A stretch of DNA of 64,000 bases, from positions 14,145,597 through 14,209,596 of the forward strand of contig CM044964.1 of the NCBI GenBank assembly GCA_024516035.1. The letters are read 5' to 3'. Under the pieces are notes generated by a model, which did not search any database, had not been told where the DNA came from, and saw nothing but the letters and a program-made list of their open reading frames with translations. Numbering within the stretch: position 1 is the stretch's first letter; each line of letters opens with the position of its first letter. Source of the DNA: Bactericera cockerelli (Eukaryota; Arthropoda; Insecta; Hemiptera; Triozidae). The translations under genes were made by a program, and so were the position numbers. This document shows, piece after piece, positions 1 through 12,525 of the stretch.

Positions 1-799
1 AAGAAATATACAAAGAATGCTAGAACAGAACGGAAAGAGCAGAGTAAGTGGAAGAAACTATTTTCACTCTAGAAGTTAAGGAATATAAAGGAGACTTGGG
101 TTTCAGGAAATGAGAAACCAGGAGAAAATCTTCAGGTGCGGAGAGACGTCCTTTCTTCTCTGATAACCATAAATTTAAACTACTGTTTTTCCGTACTTTG
201 CCAGGGTACCTCACGTTTTTAAAACATTTCACATTGAGGTTAATCACAAGAGTGATCTCATCATTACTCAAACCCTTGTTGGTAAATTTGGCATACTTAC
301 AACAACCTCCAGATTAAAAGTCCGCTGACAACGGTCTGTGTAAAAAATAAAAATAAAGGAAAACAGTATTGCAATATTTTCGCATAATTGATCTTAAATT
401 CTAAGATTAGGTTCCGCCTATCCAATGTTTACCATCTCTTACCGCTTGTACTTAGCTATTGGAATAGTTTAAATTGCAGCAAATACGTTAGAATAGACAA
501 TCTTTACTAAAGGTACACAATTTAATACAAAAAATTAAAAACAATAATTTGGTGCTCAAAAGTTGCGAAGAGGCTCTTGTTTCAGCATTAAAAATAACAA
601 ATTTACATAAATTTACATTTTTTTACATACACAATAAATATTTACATACACAGTACATGATATCTATACATTAAGTTGAGCATGTTTCTACACTTTCTCC
701 GGCTGAGTCAGATCTTGATACCATGAATTATATTATCATGAGTGTTTGTAAATGAAGAAAAAGGTGAATGAAGAGTATTTTTCGTTTAACTTCCACTTA
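1..799. other. AT-rich intergenic sequence
   Basis: No coding exon, RNA gene or recognisable repeat could be supported here. Short open frames lack splice context and conserved motifs. Confidence 0.4.
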
Positions 800-1012
800 T
801 CAACAACCTCTGGAGCTCGACTGATAAGGGGGCTGATTTGTAACCTGGAGGTTGCTGGTTCCAGTCCTTCTTCCTAACTTCGCAATTTATTATTTAGTAC
901 GCCGAGTTTCGGTAATTTTATAGTATTACCATGATTTGGATTACCAGAAATAATAGAATTTTGGTCCTTTCAACATTACTTTATTTTATCAAAAAAAAAA
1001 AAAAAAAAAAAA
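800..1012 (+). repeat. tRNA-like SINE copy with poly(A) tail
   Basis: A degenerate tRNA-like head (box A-like near 812-830, box B-like GGTTCCAGTCC near 866) is followed by an AT-rich body and a run of more than 20 A at about 990-1012. That is the layout of a tRNA-derived SINE. The head resembles the family at 52394-52633 and 55535. Boundaries are approximate. Confidence 0.45.
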
Positions 1013-1914
1013 ACAAACAAAACAAAACAAAAAACGAAAAACGAAAAAATGATAACTTATGCCCACAGCATTTTCTTAGTAATAAATGATGCAACTTACC
1101 TCGTCTATTCTAATCTTTATAGTAATAAGTTCCTATTATTCTTTAAACCTTTCTTATTCGAGGAAAAACTATGAACCCGTCCATATCTACGTGTACTATC
1201 AAATCCAAACCCATAACAAAATAAAAAGATACTGCCTGCGGTATTTTTTAAAATCATATCTTGTAAGCAAACGATGGTACGTACCTTGGTATAAACTATG
1301 TATGTCTTGTTTTCAAGAAGAGAAATATGACGTCAACGTCCAATATTAAAATTTTGTTCAAGCGCTTGAAAAAAAACTAAATGAAAGTCTGTTGTTAGAT
1401 AACTAAATTTTTCTTTGTTTGGAAAGAGTTTAAGATATTTTTACGTGGTCAATTAAATAGGCATCAAGAACACGACTCGTGTTAGCATTGTCACGATTTC
1501 CTTAACTTAATGGGTCTTGTGATGAACTATGTGATTAGTATTTAACTACTTGACCAACGTTTAACTACTTGTTTAGCGTTTAACAGTGGACTATGAAAGC
1601 TATGGAAGCTATCAATACCAATAGTGTGTCATTATGACACTCCACGTGGTACTAATTGCTAAGGTAGCCCTGGACACTCAAGAGATATTATAGGTAGGCA
1701 CATCCTGTCATACGATACAACTATCAATACAATACAATACATTAATAATACAAATCATTATCATTATCAAATCATAAACAAATGTCTTAATATTAATTGA
1801 ACGTGGCTTCCTATGAACATATTGTTGTTTAAACCTATGTTTATTTGTAATTACCTCAATAAAGAGTGATACCTTATTATTCAAATTAGAATTGTGGAAA
1901 TGATATTATAATAC

Positions 1915-2195
1915 AAAAAGAACAACCTTTAGATACAATGTTGCATTGATATAAATTACCAGATAAATCGTTGCACAGATATAATAGAAAATACTATCGT
2001 AAACACTGTTACAGATATATATACTTATATGCAAAATAATACAAGATTAACTGTTAACAGATATACCTATACGTAAATATACATGGTTGCACAGATATAA
2101 TAGAAAGAGAACTACCAGATACACTGTTTCACAAATATAAGTTAGTATAAGTACCAGATACATGGTTGCACAGATATAATAAAAGTACCAGTGTG
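1915..2195. repeat. Degenerate minisatellite
   Basis: The phrase TGGTTGCACAGATATAATA recurs at irregular spacing of roughly 60-110 bases, with intermediate degraded copies containing ACAGATATA. No coding potential is seen. Confidence 0.55.
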
Positions 2196-2297
2196 GAACC
2201 ATAGGGAAAATCCCGACTCTTAGAAATAATTGGGGAACAAAAGTTTAAAGACCTGAAGCTATACTCGTTTTTAATTAAACCTTATTATTATAGTCCC

Positions 2298-2456
2298 TTT
2301 TTCTTCCTCTTCTCTCTCTCTCCCTTTCTCTCTCTCTATCTATCTCTCTCTCTTTCTCTTCCTCTCTCTCTCTTTCTCTTCCTCTCTCTCTTTATCTATC
2401 TCTCTCTCTTTCTCTCTCTCTCTATTCCTCTCTCTCTCCCTCTCTCTTTCCCCATT
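2298..2456. repeat. CT-rich microsatellite
   Basis: Imperfect CTCTCT/CTTT/TATC low-complexity tract on the plus strand. Open frames across it and its neighbour at 2641-2668 are composition artefacts. Confidence 0.85.
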
Positions 2457-3159
2457 CCGTTATATCATCTTTCTCAGTGTGTTTCTTTTCCTTTTTCTAT
2501 CTTTTTCAACGTGCCTTCTCTTTCTCTCTTTGTTTTATTGTTTGTATCAACATAGTTCTTCGTCTTTTTTTCCACCTTCTCTACTATTTTTTGGAAAAAA
2601 CTTGTCTCTCAGTTTCTGTTTGTTGTTTTCATTTGAAACTATCTCTCTCTCTCTCTCTCTCTCTCTCCTTACCTCATTTTCTTTTGAAGTCTCATGCTCC
2701 CAAAAATCTTTTACAATGTCACATATCTCCAGGGAACAAGGTTAGTCCCTGAAAATTGACCTAAATTAATCAGTTAATGTTCCGTTTATAGGGATTATAA
2801 GGCTTCCTTGAGACAAGCTAATAAAAATATTATTATTTAAAAAAAAATTATTGACCTTCAAGTGAAAATAAAGGGAAATAGTTTTCATTTCATTGACTTT
2901 AGGCAGACAGCGCTGAAAATGACCTACAGTTTCGCACATTGCATAACTAAGTAGGTATACGGCGTTTATAAAATTGTTTCCTTGCTTCACACGCTCGACT
3001 GAAACACTTCTCAAGGCTGATTCTAACACCTAAAGACTGATTTCGGTTACTGAAATCAGTCATAAAAAATCTAGCTGCATTAATAGCTTTGATCTCTTTT
3101 AAAGTTACAGGGGCATGTCACTAAAGTTACAGGGGCATGTGACAAAGAGCTAAATAAAT

Positions 3160-3262
3160 AAATTAACCTCATCCAGCCTGGGTTGAGCCGGATTACCAGC
3201 ATCACGAAGTCTTCACTTCACTGGCCGTTGCTTAACTTCGGTGAACCTACGAGAACCGGTGC
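3160..3262 (-). repeat. 5S-derived SINE fragment
   Basis: Read on the minus strand this carries the 5S-like box A phrase CACCGAAGTTAAGCAAC, then GAAGACTTCGTGATGCTGG, then the shared central domain AACCCAGGCTGG and GAGGTTAATTT. It resembles the copy at 48792, including loss of the 5S box C segment. Confidence 0.65.
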
Positions 3263-4255
3263 ATTCAACACGCCATCGTCGCTGGCACACATTTTTTTAT
3301 CATTTTTTTTGTTTACAGAGGTAATTTTCCCGAGCTTAATACTACCAACATATAAAAGGGAATTTTTATTGCAAATTCAAAAGCTATGGAGCTTTCCAAC
3401 AGCCTTGTACCTCTACTGAAGCGTAGGTGCTGCTCTTGGCTTGGTCAATATGGAAAGAAAAACAAATATTCCCTCTTGACATATCCCTGTGATAGAATCT
3501 ACTGCGTTCGTGCTTTTATTATTATTATTTTAACATTTTAACTTTGTTTTCTATATAGGTACCTATACATTATTTTAACATTTTTGACCTAGTCTGTTGT
3601 ATTTTTTTTATTTTTAGGTGTAACATAAGATAATCTCTTATTGGGTGAATTTAAATTTCTTAAGCAACTTAATAAAAAAAAAATTAATTTCAATTACATA
3701 CATGCAAATTATGTAGCTGTAACTTATACGACCAGTCGCCCAGGATATTAACTATACTTAATATAACATAGATAAACTAAATGAAATGATTTCAGGAGTT
3801 ACAAATAATATAAATACATGTTACATAGAGCCAATTCATAGAGCGAATTCATGTTACATAGAGCGACCAATTCATATTATTTTAAGGTAAATTAATTCAG
3901 TCGGCAAAGATTAATCAAGTTCTAGTGACTACTTTTTTTTGCCATTGGACCAAAAATAAGTCCATACAGCCACTTTTGAATTTGGAATTTGTGTACATAG
4001 TGACTACTTAATTTTGTAGTGATTGCCTTGTGATTCAATTCCTAATCGATTGTTCAAACATTTTTTTCATCATATCTTTTTTCGTGCTTTTTCGGAACTC
4101 TTTTTTCTGACCTTTTTTTTCATGTGTGTCCCCTCTGGAACCTTTCTCAGAGGAAACACGAGCTTTTTGCTTGTATTTACATACGAGTTCATTCGTTTTG
4201 TTTATTCTAAATATTTCATTCAACTTTAGTTTGTTTTTGCTGCTGTTTTTCGCTT
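3263..4255. other. AT-rich intergenic sequence
   Basis: No gene is supported. There is a small local duplication of a TTACATAGAGC phrase around 3820-3870. Confidence 0.35.
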
Positions 4256-4295
4256 TCGTTTTCTTTTGCTCTTGTTTTTGTCCTTTATCTTTTTT

Positions 4296-4391
4296 TGTCC
4301 TCTCTCTCTCTCCCTCTCTCTCTCCTTACTTCGTCTCTCCCCTCACTCTCTCTTTCTTATCTCTATATCTCCCTTTCTCTCTCTCTCTTTC

Positions 4392-4422
<31 letters not shown>

Positions 4423-4541
4423 CTTTCTCTCTCTCTCTCTCTTTCTTCTCTATCTCTCCTTTTCTCTACCTCTCTCTTTTTCGTCTCTCTTCTTTTCATT
4501 CTCTATATCTCTCCCTTTCTCTATCTCTATCTCTATCTCTA

Positions 4542-4573
<32 letters not shown>

Positions 4574-4574
4574 C
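4296..4574. repeat. CT / CTATCT microsatellite
   Basis: Pyrimidine microsatellite ending in CTATCT hexamers (about 4518-4560). The same hexamer forms the large array at 9886-10407, so the intervening 5.3 kb, which holds a LINE, is bracketed by related microsatellite DNA. Confidence 0.85.
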
Positions 4575-5336
4575 GGCTTGTAAACAAAGTAGTCTACTTA
4601 AAAATTGGCACTCGTTATTGTGAATTTTTTTTATTGAAATAGTTAATAAAGTACATTAAAAAGGTGTTTTTCTTTTTAAAATAACCTTCCGTTACAAGTG
4701 AAAGCTTAGTTCGGGTAAATCGGACGAGTATTTTTTGAGAAATTAATGAAAAACTCACCGAGGCTCGAACCGACGCTATAATCCTTTGTGTAGTGCAGGT
4801 GATTTGAACTTTCACTAAAATCACTGTATTAATGTTTTAATAATTGAAAAACAGTCTTTATATTAATACTTTTTTAAACATTTCTTTTGTTTTTGGTGGA
4901 TTAAATAAGTGAAATCGTTTTTAATCGCTACTTTGAACTGTAAATCTGAACCCATATAATAAAAACTTTTTGAAGAAAAAATAAAATCGAACCGCCATTA
5001 TATATCAGCTGTATTAACGAAAATTTATATAAAGAATCACTAAAAAACAATTTATTATTTACGAAATAATGTTGAATAAAAAGTAAAATAAACAACAACA
5101 AGAAAAAATTCCGCTAAATTCAAATTTTTTTCGAAATTGATCGACTTAATTACGCAAACTTTTCTCTTTCTCTTATTAAAACTACGGTCTTGACCTTGTA
5201 AAATTGATTATCGAACTACCGGATGAACTGTCACCTCTACCTGCTATCAGTTAGCTTATCAGTTATCTTGATACCGTTACATAACTGAGATACTTTTCAT
5301 TCATTCATTTCGAATCTTCTTACTTCCCCTAATCAT

Positions 5337-5370
5337 TATAAATAGGAACAGTTAAGATCTCAAACAGTAG
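5337..5370 (+). promoter_or_regulatory. Possible TATA/initiator at the LINE 5' end
   Basis: TATAAATAGG at 5337-5346 is followed about 29 bases later by ACAGTAG, an initiator-like phrase, and then by ORF1 of the LINE. It could be the element's own 5' region or captured flanking DNA, and chance is also possible. Confidence 0.25.
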
Positions 5371-5439
5371 TTTAGGAAGTGAATTTTCGCACAACTAGTT
5401 AACTGATTGTGTTCCTAATTGATATTACACACAATCAAT

Positions 5440-6483
5440 ATGAATCAATGTGGAAGTTGTTCCTCAGCCCTGCCTGTTGAAGGAGATGCAGCTACGTGCT
5501 CAGTATGTAATAAGAAGTACCACTTTGAGTGTTCTACACTGAAAGCCATCTCCTGGAGGACCATGGGACCCACAAGGCGAGGGACGTGGAAGTGTGCAGC
5601 ATGCAAGAGTAAGAAGAATGACGGGAAGGGAGGAGATAGTGAGCCTGAGACTGAGGAGAAGGAGGTGGATGATGAGGAGATGGAGGAGGAGAAAGAGTTG
5701 CGCGATGAGATGATGGACAAGGTAAAGGATCCGGTGGTCAAGCAGCTGCTCTTGTATTTCGACAAGCGGTTTAATAATCTTGAGCAGAAAATGTCCAGAA
5801 TAATGAATGAGTCGGATAAGAAAATAAGTATTAAACTAACAGATTTTGAAACTAGTCTGAATTTTTATGGTGACAACATCGGAGATGCCTTAGAGACAGT
5901 GAAAGCTCTGGACCAGAAGCTGATTCTATGTGAAAAGCGTCTGGACAAAAGTGAGGCGGAGAACAAAGAGTTACGCACTAGACTGAGGAATGTTGAAATC
6001 CAAATGAATGACCTGGGCCAAAAAGATTACAATAATAAACTGGAGATTTCAGGTCTTAGGAACAAAAATAGTGATCCTATTACTGTGGTAAGTAAAATAC
6101 TTGAGAAAGCAGGGTTTCAACAAGGTGAAATAAAATTCAGAGCTGAAATTACTACAAAAGTGGCAGGAGAAAATAAGGACGAGAAAACCTCAATCCTGGT
6201 GAGTTTTCAGTCTCAAGGAGATAGAAGAACAGTTTTAACAAAAATAAAGAAAGAAAAAATTTACAAGAAATTGGAAAATACTATTAATACAGATTCTTCT
6301 GACATATTTATTAACGAAGCACTCTGTCCATATTACAAAAAGTTGTTGTTTGAAGCAGGTAAATTAAAGAAGGATAAAAAGTACTCTTACCTATGGGTTA
6401 AAGAAGGTAGAATTTTACTCAAGAAAACCGAAGAAGCGACTCCTATGAAAATTATGTGTCTTGATGACCTGGCAAAATTGTAA
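5440..6483 (+). CDS. LINE ORF1 protein with PHD finger and FP-like C-terminus
   Basis: 347 residues, starting at ATG 5440; the open frame extends a few codons upstream without another ATG. Residues about 4-55 show C-x2-C, C-x2-C-x4-H-x2-C and C-x2-C spacing typical of a C4HC3 PHD finger. An acidic Glu/Asp-rich stretch and a likely coiled coil (about residues 105-205, heptad-like Leu/Glu/Lys) follow. The C-terminal region contains FINEALCPYYKKLLFEAGKL and SYLWVKEGRILLKK, which resembles the C-terminal domain shared by many insect LINE ORF1 proteins and FP-type proteins. The expected role is nucleic-acid binding and RNP formation for retrotransposition. It ends 68 bases before the ORF2 ATG. The ORF is intact, unlike ORF2. 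Confidence 0.85.
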   Translation: MNQCGSCSSALPVEGDAATCSVCNKKYHFECSTLKAISWRTMGPTRRGTWKCAACKSKKNDGKGGDSEPETEEKEVDDEEMEEEKELRDEMMDKVKDPVVKQLLLYFDKRFNNLEQKMSRIMNESDKKISIKLTDFETSLNFYGDNIGDALETVKALDQKLILCEKRLDKSEAENKELRTRLRNVEIQMNDLGQKDYNNKLEISGLRNKNSDPITVVSKILEKAGFQQGEIKFRAEITTKVAGENKDEKTSILVSFQSQGDRRTVLTKIKKEKIYKKLENTINTDSSDIFINEALCPYYKKLLFEAGKLKKDKKYSYLWVKEGRILLKKTEEATPMKIMCLDDLAKL

Positions 6484-6551
6484 AAAAAAAAAAAATAAAA
6501 AAAAAATGTCTAATTATGTTATAAATTAGTTACATCAATATATTTTAGTTG

Positions 6552-9479
6552 ATGAACTATAATACAAACATATCTCTTTTAAATAGCATACAAGGGGTTA
6601 AACCCTGTTGTGAATCACTTAAAGACATAGATGAATGGCAAAGTAAATTTAGTGACGATATATTAACTATACTTCATCTGAATATCAGAAGCCTGAGGCT
6701 GAATTGGGATTTACTCATGATAAAACTCAAAGATGTCCTCGGACAACTGGATATGCTGGTTCTTACAGAAGTAAACGTGAAGGAGGAAGAGGCATTATCT
6801 TATCAACTAAGAGGTTTTTGTCAAATGAAAAAGTGCAGAAAGACACAAAAAGGTGGAGGATTATTAGTATTTTTTAAAAGTCATTTGGCCATCGAAGATT
6901 TGGGATACAATCTTAATGAGTCTGAAAATTTAAATCTAAGGGTGAACCACTTAGTAAAAAAATTAAATTTCATAATATTGGCAATTTATAGATCCCCCAA
7001 AAAAAATATAGACAGATTTTTAGAAGACCTAGACTTTTGGCTGAAAAATGCATGCAGGAAGGACGACAACGTAATCATGATTGGTGACATAAATATTTGT
7101 ACATTGAAAAAAACTAATTTAAGCTCTAAATACTTTAATTATCTTTCTAGCAACTGCCTCGCCCCATTCATAACAAAAATCACGAGAGAAGAACTGGTTG
7201 ATGACACACTAACAACTTCGTGTATTGATCACATCAATCTGAGGCTGAGTCAGAGGCTTTTTTCAGCAACATCATCAGTAATTCTAGACAAATTGGCAGA
7301 CCACTATTTTACCGCCATACGAATCGGTAAGAAAGTTAGGGAAAAAATAAATAAAACAGCAGATTACATTGATATAATTGACAGAAAATCAGTACAAAGA
7401 AAAATTGAAACGGAAAAATTGGGAAGAATTAATCAAAATAGAAGAACCAATTAATTTATACGAGAATTTCTTGGCAAAATTTAAAAATATCTATGAGAAT
7501 TCTTGGAAAACTATTAAAAAACAAAAATTTAATTATGAGACACCATGGGTTAACGAAAGGGTAAAAGAAGAAATCAAAATCAAAAATAACCTCTTAAAGA
7601 GATGGCGCAACAATAAAAATAACCATATCCTGTACGAAGACTACAAAAAACAAAGAAATGTCACAAACAATACTATAAAAAAAGAAAAAAGAATTTTCCT
7701 TTATAAACTTTTTGAAAAAGCACGTGGTGACATGTTGACCACTTGGAGATTAATTAACGAATTAATGAACAGAAAGATAAGAGAACCCAACGAAGAGTCA
7801 TTAAAACGTCATTTTCAAACTAAGGATCTACAAGAGTTAACAGACAAATTCAATAAAAATTTCATTAACCAAATATTAGATGTAAAACATAAAAATTCAG
7901 GGCCAGATCTTGATGTGAAAATATGTGAACACGAATACCATTGTAATGAAATTAATTTTTATCTCAGAAAAGCATCAGAAAAAGACGTCTATCAAATATT
8001 AAAAAATATGAAAAAAAGAGGTCAAGGCTTGGACGGCATTAGAAGTTTTGATGTTATACAAAATTCCCTATTATTTACACCCTTATTAACCAAAATGACA
8101 AATCTCATGATCAAACACGCCACTATGCCGACTAAAATTAAAACATCATGCATAACGCCATTATATAAAAAAGGGAAAGCGGATGTATTGGGAAATTATA
8201 GACCGGTAGGAGCACTATCAATTATAGAAAAAATAATGGAAAAACATATTAATATACAAACGTCAAAGTATCTTGAAGATAATAAAATTATACCAACATT
8301 TCAGCATGGCTTCCAGCCTGGGAAAAGCACGCTTACGCTACTTCATGAATTTGCAGACCAAATTAATGTTGCCTTAGATCAAAGGAAATGTGTTGTAGTG
8401 ATCCTACTTGACTTAAGCTTTGCTTTCGATACGTGCGATCACACTGTGCTTCTAAAAAAATTAAGGAAGTAGGTATAAGTCACCCAATTTTTAATGAATA
8501 TTTCAAGGACAGGAAGCAAGTCACGCGGGTGGGAAAAAATATTAGTGCGGAAATACCCGTCGCCCAGGGCCTTTGTCAAGGGGCCATAAATAGCCCGACC
8601 TGGTACAATATATACACCTATGATGTTAAGTATATACAAAGAAAAACGAATTTAAAAATGTTCGCAGATGATAGCTGTATCTTGTCCATACACCACGACG
8701 TAAAAACTGCAGTCACAAACGCTCAAACAGATTTCATCAATCTACAAAAATACCTATATAACAATCATATCTACCTAAACCAGAAGAAAACTGAGGCATT
8801 AGTCATGGGATACAAAAGCAAAAGATTAGATATGAATAATTACAAAATCTACTGTCATGAGCGCAAGTGCCTAGAGCTAAAAACTTACTTGACCACTTGT
8901 AACTGTCACCAGATAGAATATAGTGACGAAGCCAAATATCTGGGAATTATCATAGACTGCGAGTTTAAAATGAAAAAACACGTTTATAACCTCTGCTCAA
9001 AGCTTCGAATACTTAATTACCAACTTAACGTAATAAATGCCAATACATTTCCAATGACAACTAAAGTAACTCTTTACTTTTCTTTAGTGGACGCGCTCTT
9101 ACGATATGGAGTTACCTTATACACTTACGCGCCTAAGTACGTAATAAAACCATTGAACTCACAACAAAGAAGGATAGTTAAATTACTATTCAACAGGAAT
9201 AAAATTTCATGCCTGACACCAGAGCAACTGTCGACCTTTGTCCTGATATACTCAAACTTCTTTGATGAAAAGTTCCGACAAGTAGCAGAACAACCTTACT
9301 CACTCAGAAACCAGAGGTTCCAGCGCTCCCAAGTGTATACTATTCAATATGGTGAAAGAATTCTGGAATACATCATACCATCATTGCTTAACAAATATTG
9401 TCAGGAATTCCAGAACGAAACGAATCTTAGCCTTTTAAAGTCAAAAATTGAAAATAGTATCATAGCAATTACATCATGA
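6552..9479 (+). pseudogene. LINE ORF2: endonuclease plus reverse transcriptase, two frameshifts
   Basis: The coding sequence lies in three overlapping frames: 6552-7454, 7378-8472 and 8433-9479. The first holds an APE-like endonuclease: LHLNIRSL, TEVN, YRSP, GDINI, and a final DHY. The second and third hold the reverse transcriptase: NYRPVGALSIIEKIMEKHI, HGFQPGKSTL, the first catalytic Asp in LLDLSFAFD, then AQGLCQGAINSP and the FADD box. A KYLGIIID thumb motif follows. No RNase H is seen. Both frame changes fall at or near A-runs (around 7410-7425 and 8455-8462), so each may be a single-base indel or an assembly error. The catalytic residues are kept, which suggests recent activity or a slightly damaged young copy. 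Confidence 0.85.
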
Positions 9480-9885
9480 TCTTCGATACATCATGTCAAA
9501 AAGAAAATAAATAAAAAAGTTTAGTTTTATTATCTGTTTTATTAATATATATCATAGGTAATTGCATTATTTCTTTATATTTTAACATGTCATAATTCAT
9601 TTTATATCTTGAGTTAGTCAAACCAGTCAAAACATAAACCATTCTTTTCTTATTAACCTTGTATTGTTTCCAGGAATAATTATTTTGCACTGTAATTTTA
9701 TGCCAATTTTTTATTTCTCTTTTTAACAATTAATATTAAACTTGTATTGTAAAATTGATTAACCAATAACACGGGAAGAGAGGCATCTCCCAATAAGGTA
9801 GACTTATCTTAGGAGATGTACATATATAATGTGTAAATTATTATTGTAAAAATAAAGAAATATTTTCAATTCAATTCAATTCAAT

Positions 9886-10407
9886 TCTATCTCTATCTCT
9901 ATCTCTATCTCTATCTCTATCTCTATCTCTATCTCTATCTCTATCTCTATCTCTATCTCTATCTCTATCTCTATCTCTATCTCTATCTCTATCTCTATCT
10001 CTATCTCTATCTCTATCTCTATCTCTATCTCTATCTCTATCTCTATCTCTATCTCTATCTCTATCTCTATCTCTATCTCTATCTCTATCTCTATCTCTAT
10101 CTCTATCTCTATCTCTATCTCTATCTCTATCTCTATCTCTATCTCTATCTCTATCTCTATCTCTATCTCTATCTCTATCTCTATCTCTATCTCTATCTCT
10201 ATCTCTATCTCTATCTCTATCTCTATCTCTATCTCTATCTCTATCTCTATCTCTATCTCTATCTCTATCTCTATCTCTATCTCTATCGCTATCTCTATCT
10301 CTATCTCTATCTCTATCTCTATCTCTATCTCTATCTCTATCTCTATCTCTATCTCTATCTCTATCTTATCTCATCTCTATACTCTCTCTCTCTCTCTCTC
10401 TCTCTCG
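9886..10407. repeat. TATCTC hexanucleotide array ending in CT dinucleotides
   Basis: About 480 bases of almost perfect TATCTC repeats, with one clear substitution (CTATCGCTATC, about 10288). It breaks up at about 10365 and ends in roughly 27 bases of CT. It starts at the 3' tail of the LINE. Confidence 0.97.
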
Positions 10408-10409
10408 TG

Positions 10410-12525
10410 TTTTTCGAACCGTTGTGAAAAATGGAGAATGAATAAATAAAGCATGAGAGATAGAGAAAATTCGGAAGCTGCATAATGTAGGGACTTAAAG
10501 AGATTAGGCGATGTAGAGATAGGAAATCATTGAAGATAAATAGAGAGAGAGGACAAGTGGTGATCGTAAGAGAGAAAAATATAGAAAAAGAGTTATGTGG
10601 AGATAGAATATTGCGAACAGAAAAATGGACGAATTGATAAAAAGATGCATAAAAATATATAGATCTAAAGATAAATGTATGAAAAAGACAAGATCTATTC
10701 TTATTGCGAACGAAGAGTAGCGAAGTGAGTATGGTTTCATTCATGTATGTAACGCGATTGAAAACGTAATATTTTAGGTAGGTATATGTAATATTTTATA
10801 TAAACCTTTTTTTTATATATATTCTTTAAATTTTTCATTCACCGACTTAAGTTTCGCCTAGGCTCGTAGGCTTGATTACGATTACTAACTGGTTGGTTTT
10901 AATGTTGTTGTGAAGATATAGGTTCTATGTGTTTTGTCTGATTATTTCACGTCTCTTCAAAATATCAAATCCCAAGTACATACCTAAGTACATTTACATA
11001 ATGAATGTAGGAACCAATAGTAAAGTAGCATGTAAAAAGAAAATTAGAAATAATGAAGGAGCTTAGAGAAAAAATTTCGTAAATTATTTTATAATTTAAT
11101 TATTTCTTATTCAAGGTATGCTTCATTTAAAAGGAACCCCTGGTAATGAAGTACATAGAGCTTTAAAAATATGTTCATAGAGATAGCGATAGAGATGAGG
11201 GGAAAGAAGAAGGGAGAGTGAGAGAGAGAGAGAGAGAGGTGTGTGTCGGAGTGAGAAATTTTGTGAAAATAGCGACAAATTAAGTGAAACTTAAGTAAGT
11301 GGCAATAAAGAAAGAGCACAGGTTGCAAAAATAGAAGCAGAGCACAAGTTAGTGTCGGATATACTCCAGAAGTAGCACTGGTAGCAGACTATGAAGCAGC
11401 AAGAGCGGAAAACCATTTCTCGGAAAAGAGGAGAGAACCATTCATGGGAAAAGAGCGGAAAACCATTGTTATGAAAAGAGCGGAAAACCGTTTTTATCGA
11501 CACAGTAAGAAAATTGTGGAATCTCGAATCTTCTGGCTAGTGTCGAAGGTATATGATAATACTTACTTCCGATAAATTTCTAGTATTAGGAATCGGAAGT
11601 ATTGTGTTCGTTGTTGTAAAAAAAAATATTTTTTGTTCCGATTTAATTTTTTTTCTTCTTCTTCTTCTTCTTCTTCTTCTTCTTCTTCTTTTCTATTATT
11701 TTCTTTCCTTTAAACACTGAGATTGAGATCTGAGATTTGCCCAGAAAGTCCAGAAAGAAATCTAATTCACGGATTTAAACGTATTTTCTATTATTTTTAT
11801 TGAACTACCTTGGTAGATTTTTTTATCTTCCTGTAAAAATAAATGAGTTAAATAACGACAGAGAAATAAACTAACCTCGTAAAATCCTCAATTAAAATCT
11901 TCGAGTCAGACGGCACAGCAGCACTTGAGCAGAGATTATTTATTTCTCAAATTGCTGTCGAAGATGAAATTCATCCGAGCAGGATTTGAGTGTCTTCAAT
12001 TATGATTGAGTCAGCATTTTAGAAGACGAGAGAAGCTCCTTAAAGTAATTGGGACATGGAGATGGGATATTTTTAATAAGGAATGAAAAGGGATTTTCTG
12101 TGGGATTTTTCTAATATACATATTTTTATATAATTCATATTTAGGATATACAGATACAGGTATAGGTGCCTATCTGCCCACTTATATAGAAAAATCCCAC
12201 TTATATACCCACTTATATAGAAAAATCCTTTTTTTATTGGTGTTATATTTATTAGTTTTTATGGTTATTCCTGGTAATATGGACTTAAAAGAATGTTATA
12301 TTTCGGTAATATGGCTTGGAAGTAACGTTGTTTTTGGTAATGTGGCTTGGAAGTATTGTGTTTTTCCAAAATGTTGGGTATTCAAAACGTACAAAATCTC
12401 TTTAAATACTCGTGTAGAGAGGAAGGGTAAAGATTTTTTTTAATAAGAAGGAGGTTGGATTTTAAGGATAATTGTAAGGATAGGATTTGAAATGAGTGTG
12501 CGAGAGTGATAACGAATGTGAGGCA
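10410..12525. other. Intergenic DNA with small repeats
   Basis: No gene is supported. It contains a purine-rich stretch (10430-10740), a CTT run at 11653-11691, a short duplication of CACTTATATAGAAAAATCC (12180-12230) and the minisatellite listed separately. Confidence 0.4.
11400..11498. repeat. GAAAAGAGCGGAAAACCAT minisatellite
   Basis: Four to five imperfect copies of a 19-30 base unit built on AAAAGAGCGGAAAACC, with spacing varied by small insertions. Confidence 0.65.

Larger units (their letters stand above)
5337..9887 (+). mobile_element. Near-complete non-LTR retrotransposon (CR1/Jockey-group-like)
   Basis: Two-ORF LINE: ORF1 with a PHD-like finger and coiled coil (5440-6483), then ORF2 with an APE-type endonuclease and reverse transcriptase (6552-9479). 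The 3' UTR has AATAAA at 9851 and ends in a pentanucleotide tail (TTCAA)n at 9865-9887. The tail runs directly into the TATCTC array. The 5' boundary is uncertain and may lie as far left as 4575, where a related hexamer tract ends. ORF2 has no recognisable RNase H. Clade placement is by general appearance only. Confidence 0.85.

Noticed and set aside
4126..4623. Long plus-strand open frame of Ser/Leu/Phe repeats
   Set aside because: It is a CT microsatellite read in frame; all three frames are open and there is no start or splice context.
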